Source: SHLQ01 sp051011575
Lineage (GTDB): Bacteria > Actinomycetota > Acidimicrobiia > Acidimicrobiales > SHLQ01
Assembly (NCBI GenBank): GCA_051011575.1
Contig: JBPCTR010000065.1
Location: forward strand, 1-28,858
DNA length: 28,858 nt
Reading direction: 5' to 3'
Part shown: piece after piece, positions 7,649 to 15,030 of the stretch
Position numbering within the stretch: position 1 is the first letter of the stretch
Layout: every line of letters begins with the position of its first letter
Translations under genes and position numbers: made by a program
Notes under the pieces: model-generated
Databases searched by the model: none
What the model was told of the DNA's origin: nothing
What the model saw: the letters and a program-made list of their open reading frames with translations, nothing else

Positions 7649-8743
7649 TCATTCTCCGGCGGAAGCAAGCGCGTTCGCGAAGAGGAATTCGAGCGCGATG
7701 CGGGTTGCGTCGATGCTGCTGTCGGTCGGGCCGAGGTGGGGCATCAGCTCCGATTCCGCCGAACCCGGCCACGTGTGGCCGCCTCCGGAGACGGTGTAGA
7801 GCCCCACCGTGGCGCTGTCGGGGCAGCCACCGAACGCGCGCAGCGTCACCGATTCGGTGATCTGCTCGTCCACGGAGTCGAGACATCCGGCCAGGGAGGC
7901 CAGGGATGCAAACGCGTCGGGAATCGGCTGCTCGAAGAATCGTTCGAGTTCGGCGTCACCTTCGCCGCTCACCGCGGTGCCGCCCTGGATCGGGACGATC
8001 TCATCTGCCGTGCCATGGAAGGCCAGGTAGGGCACGGTGCGATTTGGATCGCATGCATCGGGTTCGGTGACCCCCGCAACAGAAACTGCCGCCGCGAGCC
8101 GGCTGCCGATTTCGCACACAAGAGTCGACACGAAGAATCCGCCATTCCCCATACCTGTCGCGTAGATCCGATCCTGGTCGAGACACGTCTTGCCGCCGAG
8201 ATGATCGAGCAGGTCGAGCACGAAGGCAACGTCATCACGGCCTGGCTCGTCGAACACCGCGAGCTCCCAAGCCGAGCGTGGATCGTTGGCAGTCGTGGGC
8301 GCCGTCGGCTGCACCGCCAGGAACACTTCGGTCTCGGCGAGTGCTGCCAGACCGCTGAGTCGACCCTGATCCGCTCCCGTGTTACCGATGTCGTGGAAGT
8401 CGAGCACGACCGGCAGTGCCTGGCCCTCATAACCCGATGGAACCGTCCATTGGAATGTGTAGTCGACTCCTCCCGACACCAGCACCGACGTCTGGAGTCC
8501 GACAGGCGCCTCGACATCGCTGAGGCAGGCATCGACCACGAGCCGGGGATCCGTCGTCCGGCGTTCCGGCTCGAGGAGGGACTCTGTCGTCGGCGGGCTC
8601 GTCGGCTCGGTCGTCGTGCTTGCAATTGACGTCGTCGCTCCGCCGGTTGTGGTCGGCAGCGCGACGCCGTCGCCACCTTCGGACGTGCAAGCGGCCGCCA
8701 CGAGGGCGGCCGCAAGAACAGCAGTGAGGGGTCGACCGGGCAT
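7649..8743 (-). CDS. Esterase-like lipoprotein (PHB depolymerase/LpqC type) lacking the nucleophilic serine
   Basis: A 364-residue exported protein. The signal peptide ends LVAAAC (lipidated Cys19), followed by a Thr/Ser-rich linker (about 30-62) and an alpha/beta-hydrolase domain. The fold is that of the feruloyl esterase/PHB depolymerase family (LpqC-like): GRDDVAFVLDLLDHL precedes the nucleophile elbow, Asp247 sits in HGTADEIVP and His323 in GGGHTWPG. The elbow reads TGMGNGGFF (196-204) where active relatives have GMSNGG, so the serine is Gly199 (codon GGG). The acid and base survive while the nucleophile is missing. The protein may bind ligands without hydrolysis, use another mechanism, or be decaying. 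The ATG at 8743 follows a TACGCT box by seven bases and a hairpin that insulates it from the upstream PspC operon. Confidence 0.82.
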   Translation of the reverse strand: MPGRPLTAVLAAALVAAACTSEGGDGVALPTTTGGATTSIASTTTEPTSPPTTESLLEPERRTTDPRLVVDACLSDVEAPVGLQTSVLVSGGVDYTFQWTVPSGYEGQALPVVLDFHDIGNTGADQGRLSGLAALAETEVFLAVQPTAPTTANDPRSAWELAVFDEPGRDDVAFVLDLLDHLGGKTCLDQDRIYATGMGNGGFFVSTLVCEIGSRLAAAVSVAGVTEPDACDPNRTVPYLAFHGTADEIVPIQGGTAVSGEGDAELERFFEQPIPDAFASLASLAGCLDSVDEQITESVTLRAFGGCPDSATVGLYTVSGGGHTWPGSAESELMPHLGPTDSSIDATRIALEFLFANALASAGE

Positions 8744-8750
8744 CGTCGTC

Positions 8751-8756
8751 AGCGTA
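8751..8756 (-). promoter_or_regulatory. Putative -10 box of a leaderless promoter for the esterase-like lipoprotein
   Basis: Minus-strand TACGCT lies seven bases before the ATG at 8743, just after the terminator-like hairpin that ends the PspC unit. There is no Shine-Dalgarno. The pattern matches the other TANNNT boxes in this window. Confidence 0.4.
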
Positions 8757-8760
8757 GTTT

Positions 8761-8801
8761 CGCCCCTCCGGCGCTCTGGGCATGTCGTCGCCGGAGGGGC
8801 G
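8761..8801 (-). terminator. Terminator-like hairpin without a U tract
   Basis: A perfect 13-bp inverted repeat: cgcccctccggcg (8761-8773) and cgccggaggggcg (8789-8801), with a 15-nt loop. It starts five bases beyond the stop of the micropeptide and ends shortly before the esterase-like gene. Position and strength suggest it ends transcription of the PspC operon. There is no T run on either strand, as often seen in GC-rich actinobacteria. Confidence 0.65.
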
Positions 8802-8806
8802 TATCA

Positions 8807-8875
8807 CTAGCGGTCGATGCTCACCGTTCCCAGGAGGAGCAGCACGAGCATGATCAACTCGGTTCCGAGGAACAT
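8807..8875 (-). CDS. Putative 22-residue hydrophobic micropeptide
   Basis: An ATG two bases after the stop of the PspC/LiaF-like gene opens a 22-codon frame. Its product is a short polar start (MFLGTE), a hydrophobic run LIMLVLLLLG and a charged end (SIDR). It would form a single membrane-spanning or membrane-associated helix. It lacks its own Shine-Dalgarno, so translation would rely on coupling to the preceding gene. It fills almost all the space between that stop and the terminator-like hairpin. I know of no named family for it. It could be a chance frame; the fit to the operon is the main argument. Confidence 0.4.
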   Translation of the reverse strand: MFLGTELIMLVLLLLGTVSIDR

Positions 8876-8877
8876 GG

Positions 8878-10197
8878 TCAGCGAGCCGGGTGCGACTGAA
8901 CGTGCACCTCGCCGAGCCCAGCGTCAAGCTCGAGGTGGAGGTGCGGATCCTCGACATCGATACTGCGTGATGGGTTGATCCCATCGCTGCGCCTGTCGAA
9001 GAGCGTCACATCGCCGAGTCCGGCGGATGCATCTATGTCGACCCGCAGCTCCGGCGGCACGATGACGTCGATGACACCGAGGTCGAGATCGATGACGACC
9101 TCGACGGGGGTCTCGACGCCCTCGAAGTCACTGGGCTCGAGCATCGTGAGGTCGAGAACGAGTTCGCCATCGCGCTCGGTGACGACCCTCGGGATGCTCT
9201 CGACGTCGCTCGGAATGTACGAGATCTGACGGTCGCTTCCGAAATCGATGTCGCCCTCCGTGACGGCGATCAAGAAGATGAACGGAATAGCGATGATCGC
9301 CAGCAGCGCGACGATGCCGGTGCCAACAAGGGCGAACAGCGCAAACCTTCGTCCCCGAGAGCGCTTCTCGACCGGCATGGGTGGCGGCATCAGGGGTGCG
9401 GTAGGAGCACCAAATCCGCTCGCTGCCTGGTACGGAGGCGACGGTGGAGCAAGAGGTGCTGCGCCGGCCATGGCCGCGGTGGGCACCGACGGAGGCGGTG
9501 CGGCGGGCGCAACCGGCGCTTCGTCGCGCTGCGGTTGAAGCAGCAGGTAGAGTCCGCCGCCGACGAGCGCGAGGGGAACGAGAACGCTCGCCGAGCCGCC
9601 TCCGCCGATGGCGAGTGCGACGAGTACACCCGCGCCGATGACGCCGATGCCGATCTCACGGCTGGTGAAGCGACCGCTCCTGGGGGCGACAGAGCGCCCT
9701 GGAGGCCAATACGTGGCCCGGGGGATGATCAGCCACGCGAGCAAATAGGCGATCAGCGCGGTGCCGCCGCTCAGTAGCAGGATCACCATGAATACCAGGC
9801 GTGTGACGGCAACGTCCCAGCCGTAGCGGTGAGCGATGCCCGATAGCACCCCGCCGAACGTGGCGTAGGGATCGCGCACAAGCCCCGCCATCGGCTGTGG
9901 TGGCGGTGCCACGTTCTCCGCGGGGCCTGGAGGTAGCGAGTCGCCACCGGACCCGCCGTCGGAGTCGGCGGCGACCTCGGCGGATCCATCGAAGGATTCG
10001 GGTTCGCCGAACTCGTCGGTCACGTCGACCGTATCGCTGTCATGAATCTCGGCCGTGACATCGTCGGCGTCGATTGGATCGAACTCGTCGATCTGCTCGT
10101 CGATGTCTTCGGATTCGGATTCGGGGATGTTTTGTTCTTCGTTCATGTCTTCGTCGTCCATGCTTCCATGTTCGGGAAACCCCATCGCATCCACCAT
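8878..10197 (-). CDS. PspC-domain membrane protein with LiaF-like C-terminal domain
   Basis: A 439-residue protein. Residues 1-90 are strongly acidic and low-complexity, probably disordered and cytoplasmic. A PspC domain follows (about 101-160): RDPYATFGGVLSGIAHRYG, then a membrane helix ending in AYLLAWLIIPR. Further hydrophobic segments lie at about 182-220. A Pro/Ala-rich linker leads to another helix (about 286-315), then a beta-rich C-terminal domain (about 325-439) with repeated VEVVIDLDLGVIDV-type strands, as in LiaF/DUF2154-type proteins. Such proteins restrain or sense for envelope-stress two-component systems, and the divergent kinase shares the PspC domain. GGGGGAG five to six bases before the ATG at 10197 fixes the start. 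It is probably coexpressed with the micropeptide. Confidence 0.85.
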   Translation of the reverse strand: MVDAMGFPEHGSMDDEDMNEEQNIPESESEDIDEQIDEFDPIDADDVTAEIHDSDTVDVTDEFGEPESFDGSAEVAADSDGGSGGDSLPPGPAENVAPPPQPMAGLVRDPYATFGGVLSGIAHRYGWDVAVTRLVFMVILLLSGGTALIAYLLAWLIIPRATYWPPGRSVAPRSGRFTSREIGIGVIGAGVLVALAIGGGGSASVLVPLALVGGGLYLLLQPQRDEAPVAPAAPPPSVPTAAMAGAAPLAPPSPPYQAASGFGAPTAPLMPPPMPVEKRSRGRRFALFALVGTGIVALLAIIAIPFIFLIAVTEGDIDFGSDRQISYIPSDVESIPRVVTERDGELVLDLTMLEPSDFEGVETPVEVVIDLDLGVIDVIVPPELRVDIDASAGLGDVTLFDRRSDGINPSRSIDVEDPHLHLELDAGLGEVHVQSHPAR

Positions 10198-10238
10198 CGG
10201 GACTCCCCCGGATCGCTCCCCGATCGGTTGTCGGGATC

Positions 10239-10266
10239 TCAGGGTCGTCTCGGGGTATCACCCTGA
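10239..10266. promoter_or_regulatory. Inverted repeat in the divergent PspC/kinase promoter region, possible response-regulator operator
   Basis: TCAGGGT (10239-10245) and ACCCTGA (10260-10266) form perfect 7-bp arms. Their centres are 21 bp apart, about two helical turns. They lie in the 103-bp gap between the divergent PspC-protein and kinase genes. A dimeric LuxR-type regulator could bind them, and the neighbouring response regulator is the natural candidate. Binding is inferred. Confidence 0.45.
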
Positions 10267-10300
10267 TGTCGAACGATCCGTTACCTGCGAGACTCGAGTG

Positions 10301-11509
10301 ATGGAGACCATGCCGGTGTCGCGCTGGCAACTGCCCCGGCTCGACCGGAATGAACGCTGGGTGGGCGGCGTCGCTGCTGCGATCGCACGCGAGCTCGGCG
10401 TGCAACCGATGGTCATCCGCGTCTCCTTCGTGGTGCTCGCGACAGTCGGCGGTTGGGGTTTGGTGCTGTATGCACTGGGTTGGGCGGTCCTCGCAATCGG
10501 CACCCCCGATCACATCAGCCCGTATCGACCTCAGCCGAAAGCCGCCACGAGCGCGCATCGCCACCTCGGCGTCGCCATGGTCGTGCTCGGCATGGTGCTC
10601 GGACTACTCCCGCTGACCAACGATGCGTTCGATGGTCTCGTGTGGCCGGTCGGGTTCGTGTTGACCGGTGCGCTGATCGCATGGAGCCGCAGCCAGGACC
10701 AACGGGGCGGCCTGTCGGCCATCGCGCGCGTCTTCGCCGGGCTCAGCGTGGCCGTCGGAGGCATGCTTGCGTTCGCCGCGCTGCAGTTCGACCTCGTCGA
10801 CACGATCATCGCGCTCGTATTCGGCATTGCGATCCTCGCCGGAATGGTGCTGGTGGCCGCACCGTCGGTCGTTCGGATGGCGCGCGACCTCGACGGTGAG
10901 CGGCTCGAACGAACCCGCGCCGACGAGCGGGCACGCATCTCTGCGCATCTGCACGATTCGGTCCTCCAGTCGCTCAGCCTCATCCAACGCAATGTCGAGG
11001 ACCCGCACCTCACGGCGCGAATCGCTCGGCAACAAGAACGCGAGCTGCGCACGTGGCTCTATGGGCGCCCTCCCACGACACCCGACGGCGTTCGGCTCGA
11101 GTCCGCTCTCCATACAGCCGCCGACCGGGTCGAGTCCCAGCATGGCGTCCTCATCGAGGTGGTTGCGGTCGGAGATGCCGACGATCTCGCCGCCGCCGAT
11201 GTCTCCGAGCTCCTCGCGGCGGCCACCGAAGCGATGACGAACGCGGCCCGACACTCGGGCGTCGACCGCATCGACGTGTACGCAGAACGCCACAACGGCA
11301 CCATCGACGTGTTCGTCCGAGACACGGGCGTTGGTTTCGATCCGCACACGATCGACTCCGACAGAAAAGGTGTGGCCGAGTCGATCGTCGCGAGGATGGA
11401 TCGAGCGGGCGGCTCGGCCACGATCTCTTCGGCGCCCGGAGCGGGTACCGAAGTGGAACTGAGCATGCCATTGCCGGGGCCGTCCGCATCAGAAGGAGAA
11501 CACCGATGA
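10301..11509 (+). CDS. Sensor histidine kinase with N-terminal PspC domain (HisKA_3/NarL-partner type)
   Basis: A 402-residue membrane kinase. Residues 10-68 are a PspC domain: RNERWVGGVAAAIARELGVQP, then VIRVSFVVLATVGGWGLVLY. About four more hydrophobic segments (90-103, 113-127, 144-160 and 168-187) follow with hardly any extracellular loop, so sensing is probably within the membrane. The HisKA_3 motif RARISAHLHDSVLQSLS places the phospho-acceptor at His218. The ATPase part shows EAMTNAARHSG (N box) and DTGVGFDP (G box). It should phosphorylate the response regulator encoded next, whose ATG overlaps this stop (ATGA). PspC kinases paired with LuxR regulators occur in actinobacteria, including MacRS of Streptomyces. 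ATG 10310 is an alternative start; the open frame further upstream runs across the opposing gene and is not used. Confidence 0.88.
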   Translation: METMPVSRWQLPRLDRNERWVGGVAAAIARELGVQPMVIRVSFVVLATVGGWGLVLYALGWAVLAIGTPDHISPYRPQPKAATSAHRHLGVAMVVLGMVLGLLPLTNDAFDGLVWPVGFVLTGALIAWSRSQDQRGGLSAIARVFAGLSVAVGGMLAFAALQFDLVDTIIALVFGIAILAGMVLVAAPSVVRMARDLDGERLERTRADERARISAHLHDSVLQSLSLIQRNVEDPHLTARIARQQERELRTWLYGRPPTTPDGVRLESALHTAADRVESQHGVLIEVVAVGDADDLAAADVSELLAAATEAMTNAARHSGVDRIDVYAERHNGTIDVFVRDTGVGFDPHTIDSDRKGVAESIVARMDRAGGSATISSAPGAGTEVELSMPLPGPSASEGEHR

Positions 11510-12141
11510 AACGCGTCGTACTCGTCGACGACCATGCCCTCGTTCGCGCCGGAGTGCGGGCCGAGCTCGAGAACGAATTCGCGATCGTGGGCGAGGCAGC
11601 CGATGTGCCCGACGCCATCGATGTGATCGCGCGGGAGAAGCCCGATGTCGTGGTGTGTGACGTTCACCTTCCGAGCGGCACCGCCGCCGATGTGATCGAA
11701 GGTGCCGTCGCTCGGGGCGTCACCACGGTGTTCCTCGCGCTGTCGGTGTCGGATGCCGCGGAAGACGTGATCGAGGTGATCCGTGCGGGAGCCCGGGGGT
11801 ACATCACCAAAGCCACCGACGGCGGTGCGCTCGTCGACGCGGTCCGGCGCGTGGCGGAGGGCGACGCCGTGTTCTCTCCGCGGCTGGCCGGTTTCGTGCT
11901 CGACGCCTTCGCCACCGACATCGAGGCACCGTCGGCCGATCCCGAACTCGACTCACTCACCAACCGAGAGCAGGAGGTCATGCGACTGTTGGCTCGCGGG
12001 TACGCGTACAAGGAGATCGCTCGACGGCTCACCATCTCGATCAAGACGGTCGAGTCGCATGCGAGCGCGGTGCTCCGCAAACTTCAGCTCTCGAATCGCA
12101 ACGAACTCACCAGATGGGCAGCCGATCGAAGGATCCTCTGA
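11506..12141 (+). CDS. LuxR/NarL-type response regulator
   Basis: A 211-residue regulator. The receiver domain (1-120) has the acidic pair Asp8-Asp9, phospho-acceptor Asp52 (VVVCDVHLP), Ser80 and Lys102 (YITKAT). The C-terminal GerE/LuxR helix-turn-helix (about 146-205) reads LTNREQEVMRLLARG, then KEIARRLTISIKTVESHASA. The ATG overlaps the kinase stop and is preceded by AAGGAG at seven bases, so the pair is translationally coupled. It should bind DNA as a dimer once phosphorylated. Likely targets are its own divergent promoter region, where an inverted repeat is found, and envelope-related genes. The receiver is complete, so this is a canonical regulator rather than an atypical one. Confidence 0.93.
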   Translation: MKRVVLVDDHALVRAGVRAELENEFAIVGEAADVPDAIDVIAREKPDVVVCDVHLPSGTAADVIEGAVARGVTTVFLALSVSDAAEDVIEVIRAGARGYITKATDGGALVDAVRRVAEGDAVFSPRLAGFVLDAFATDIEAPSADPELDSLTNREQEVMRLLARGYAYKEIARRLTISIKTVESHASAVLRKLQLSNRNELTRWAADRRIL

Positions 12142-12165
12142 GGCTCGGCCGGCGCGGACCCTTCG

Positions 12166-13167
12166 TCAGGTCGTCGCCTGACTGTTCCATGCATCTCGAC
12201 ACGCCTCGGGAATCGTGCGCGATGTCGACCACCCGAGAACTGAATTCGCCTTTGAGGGGTCGGCGACACACTCGGCGATGTCACCGGCTCGGCGATCGGT
12301 GACCTCGTAGGGGATCGAGAGCCCGGTTGCTGCTTCGACCGCCCGGATCAGCTCGAACACGCTCACGCCCTGGCCCTGGCCGAGATTGAACACGTCATAC
12401 CCGGTCTGGCGCTCCATGTGCTCGACAGCGGCGACATGACCCTCGACCAGATCCATCACGTGGATGTAATCGCGTACGCCGGTGCCGTCGATGGTCGGAT
12501 AGTCGTCGCCGTAAATCAGGACCCGATCGCGTTTGCCGGTGGCAACCTCCATGAGCATCGGCATCAGGTTGTTCGGCCGGCCGATCGGCGCCTCGGCAAT
12601 CCTTCCGGATTCGTGTGCGCCAACGGGATTGAAGTAGCGAAGCGAGGTCAGGATCCAGCTGGGATCGGAGATCGCCAGGTCTTCAAGGATGACCTCGATC
12701 ATCTGCTTCGTCATTCCGTACGGGTTCGTGGATCCGACGGGTGCGGCCTCGGCGATCGGGCAGCTCTCGGGATCGCCGTACACCGTCGCCGACGAGGAGA
12801 ACACGAACTTCTTGACGCCCACGTTGCGCATGGCGTCGAGTGTCGTGATGGCCCCACCGAGGTTGTTGCCGTAGTACTCGAGCGGCATCTCGACCGACTC
12901 ACCGACCGCTTTGAGCGCCGCCATGTGAATCACCGCAGTGACGCCGTGATCGGCGAGGACGCCCTCGACGAGCGAACGATCGCGCACGTCTCCTTCGATC
13001 ACCGGAACGGTGGATCCGGCGAGAGCTTCGACGACCTCGAGCGCGCCCGGCTTGGAGTTCACGTAGTTGTCGACGACCACGACCCGATGCCCGGCGACCA
13101 GCAATGCCAACGCGGTGTGGCTGCCGATGTAGCCGGCACCGCCGGTGACGAGAACAGTTTCAGACAT
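12166..13167 (-). CDS. galE: UDP-glucose 4-epimerase
   Basis: A 333-residue extended short-chain dehydrogenase of GalE type that interconverts UDP-glucose and UDP-galactose using bound NAD+. Evidence: the Rossmann motif TGGAGYIGSH (8-17), VVDNYVNS (31-38), HMAALKAVGES (81-91), SSSATVYG (124-131), and catalytic Tyr150 and Lys154 in NPYGMTK. RYFNPVGAH and GTGVRDYIHVMDL are GalE signatures. Length is typical. The ATG at 13167 has GAGGTG six bases ahead; a nine-residue upstream extension is open but less supported. It likely serves cell-wall or exopolysaccharide synthesis. It is convergent with the response regulator gene (24-bp gap) and divergent from maf. Confidence 0.94.
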   Translation of the reverse strand: MSETVLVTGGAGYIGSHTALALLVAGHRVVVVDNYVNSKPGALEVVEALAGSTVPVIEGDVRDRSLVEGVLADHGVTAVIHMAALKAVGESVEMPLEYYGNNLGGAITTLDAMRNVGVKKFVFSSSATVYGDPESCPIAEAAPVGSTNPYGMTKQMIEVILEDLAISDPSWILTSLRYFNPVGAHESGRIAEAPIGRPNNLMPMLMEVATGKRDRVLIYGDDYPTIDGTGVRDYIHVMDLVEGHVAAVEHMERQTGYDVFNLGQGQGVSVFELIRAVEAATGLSIPYEVTDRRAGDIAECVADPSKANSVLGWSTSRTIPEACRDAWNSQATT

Positions 13168-13237
13168 GGTCACACCTCGGTTGGCTGGACACATTCTTAT
13201 CGGTTCCGGTGCGATCGAGGTGAGCGCATCGCCGCAC

Positions 13238-13243
13238 TACGGT
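13238..13243 (+). promoter_or_regulatory. Putative -10 box of a leaderless promoter for maf
   Basis: TACGGT lies seven bases before the ATG at 13251, without a Shine-Dalgarno. Hexamer and spacing are identical to those before the peroxiredoxin gene. It probably drives the maf-dus-aminotransferase run. Confidence 0.42.
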
Positions 13244-13250
13244 TGGCCCG

Positions 13251-13829
13251 ATGCACATCGTCCTCGCATCGTCGTCACCCCGGCGCCGAGAGTTGCTCGT
13301 TCAACTCGGAATCGATCCCACGATCATCGCCGCCGACATCGACGAGACACCGCGAACCGACGAAGCGGCCCGAACATATGTGCAGCGACTCGCCGTCGAG
13401 AAGCGCGACGCGATAGCGGCTCCTGCGGAGGCCTTGGTGATCGCTGCCGACACCACGGTGGCCATCGATGGAGCGTTGCTTGGCAAACCGGCCGACGACC
13501 ACGAGGTCCGATCCCATCTTCGGCTCTTGTCCGGCCGCGAACACGATGTGTTCACGGGTCTGGCGATTCGCCACGGCGAACGGATCGCGGCGGGCGTGAC
13601 CGGCACCCAAGTACGCTTCGCTGCCCTTCCTGAAGCACAGATCGAGTGGTATCTCTCGACCGGGGAGCCCTTCGGCAAAGCGGGCTCCTATGCGATCCAG
13701 GGCGCCGGGGGTGCACTCGTGACCTCGATCGAAGGTCCTTTCGACAACGTGATCGGCCTGCCACGCCGATTCCTCATCGACCTCGCGGCGACCATCGATG
13801 TCGATCTCTTGGCGATCGCGGCACACTGA
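13251..13829 (+). CDS. maf: Maf-type nucleoside triphosphate pyrophosphatase
   Basis: A 192-residue cytoplasmic Maf/HAM1-fold enzyme that hydrolyses (deoxy)nucleoside triphosphates to monophosphate and pyrophosphate, a house-cleaning function. Visible features are the signature LASSSPRRRELL (5-16), DIDETP (29-34), catalytic Asp67 in VIAADTTVAIDG, Lys79 (LGKP), and the later GKAGSYAIQGAGGALV and GPFDNVIGLP blocks. The DETP/GKAGSYAIQG pattern fits the dTTP/UTP-acting YhdE-like branch better than the 7-methyl-GTP branch, but this is inferred. Its stop is four bases before the dihydrouridine synthase start, so they form an operon with the aminotransferase that follows. Confidence 0.93.
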   Translation: MHIVLASSSPRRRELLVQLGIDPTIIAADIDETPRTDEAARTYVQRLAVEKRDAIAAPAEALVIAADTTVAIDGALLGKPADDHEVRSHLRLLSGREHDVFTGLAIRHGERIAAGVTGTQVRFAALPEAQIEWYLSTGEPFGKAGSYAIQGAGGALVTSIEGPFDNVIGLPRRFLIDLAATIDVDLLAIAAH

Positions 13830-13833
13830 ATCG

Positions 13834-15027
13834 ATGGCCGTCACCGCGCCTGTGCGCAATCTTCAGATCGGTTCACTCACCGTTTCGCCGCCCGTGGTGC
13901 TCGCACCGATGGCGGGTGTGACGACCGCGCCCTACCGCACGTTGTGTCGACGCTTCGGTACCGGTCAACGATTCGACGACCCGAGCCCTTCCCGGGGAAC
14001 CGCAACCGATGCGATCGGCGGGCTCTACGTGAATCAGATGATCACAGCGCGCGCCCTCATGGAGGGTCATCAGAAGATGATGCATGCGGCCGAGTTCGCC
14101 GAGGGGGAGTCGCCTCGGAGCATTCAGCTGTACGGGACCGATCCGTTCTGGATTGGCGAAGCGGTCAAGAAACTCGTGGGAGAGGGCAAGGTCGACCACA
14201 TCGACATGAACCTCGGCTGCCCCGTTCCCAAGGTCACCAGGCACGGTGGTGGGAGCGCCCTACCGTGGCACCATCACCTGCTCCGCGACATCGTGAAGGC
14301 GATGGTGGCCAACTCCGAGGGGATTCCGGTCACGCTGAAATTCCGCATCGGGATCGACGACGACCACATCACGATGCTCGACACCGGCCGCATTGCGGAA
14401 GATGAGGGTGCGGCGGCAATCGCCCTTCACGCTCGCACCGCCGAGCAGGCGTACAGCGGCTTGGCCCGCTGGGATGCCATCGGCGAACTCAAGGCCCACG
14501 TCACGTCGATCCCCGTTCTTGGAAACGGCGACGTGTGGGAGGCCTCCGACGCGATCGCCATGATGGAGCAGACCGGTTGCGACGGCGTGGTCGTGGGTCG
14601 CGGATGTCTCGGCCGACCGTGGTTGTTCCGAGAGTTGGCAGAGGGCCTGCGCGGCGATCCCCTCACAGCCGCCCCCACGCTGCACGAGATCGTCGAGATC
14701 ATGGTCACCCACCTCGACCTGCTCACGGACTGGCTCGGCGTCGAACGTGGCACCCGGGACTTTCGGAAGCATCCGGGCTGGTACCTCAAGGGATTCGCCG
14801 TGGGATCCCAGGTTCGACACGCGCTGAACCAGATGCACAGCCGTGACGAGATGCTCGCCATCCTCCACACGCTTCACGACGAACCGTTCCCGCCCGAAGC
14901 GGCTCGCCTCACGCGCGGTCACAGTCACGGCCCGAAGCCCGTCGTGCTTCCGCATCGCTGGCTCGAGAGCCGCGACGACCGCACTCCGCCTGGCGCCGCT
15001 TCCGAAGCCTTCAGCTCGGGGGGCTGA
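13834..15027 (+). CDS. dusB: tRNA-dihydrouridine synthase (DusB-like)
   Basis: A 397-residue FMN enzyme that reduces uridines in tRNA with NADPH. The TIM barrel begins VVLAPMAGVTTAPYRTLCRR (21-40). SIQLYGTDP (96-104) and MNLGCPVPKVTRHGGGSAL (125-143) follow, with catalytic Cys129. FRIGIDDDH, ALHARTAEQAYSG, VLGNGDVW and GRGCLGRPW complete the barrel. The C-terminal helical domain has RKHPGWYLKGF. A stretch of about 20 residues (43-62: polar, with DDPSPSRG) separates the first helix from LYVNQMITARAL, where most DusB proteins have only a short turn before this second block. It is in frame with normal codon use, so it looks like a real insertion. The ATG lies four bases after the maf stop. Confidence 0.92.
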   Translation: MAVTAPVRNLQIGSLTVSPPVVLAPMAGVTTAPYRTLCRRFGTGQRFDDPSPSRGTATDAIGGLYVNQMITARALMEGHQKMMHAAEFAEGESPRSIQLYGTDPFWIGEAVKKLVGEGKVDHIDMNLGCPVPKVTRHGGGSALPWHHHLLRDIVKAMVANSEGIPVTLKFRIGIDDDHITMLDTGRIAEDEGAAAIALHARTAEQAYSGLARWDAIGELKAHVTSIPVLGNGDVWEASDAIAMMEQTGCDGVVVGRGCLGRPWLFRELAEGLRGDPLTAAPTLHEIVEIMVTHLDLLTDWLGVERGTRDFRKHPGWYLKGFAVGSQVRHALNQMHSRDEMLAILHTLHDEPFPPEAARLTRGHSHGPKPVVLPHRWLESRDDRTPPGAASEAFSSGG

Positions 15028-15030
15028 CAC

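Noticed and set aside
10055..10300. Upstream extension of the PspC-kinase frame
   Set aside because: It runs over the opposing PspC/LiaF-like gene and its ribosome site, and it is Ser-rich without structure. The PspC domain begins only after 10301.
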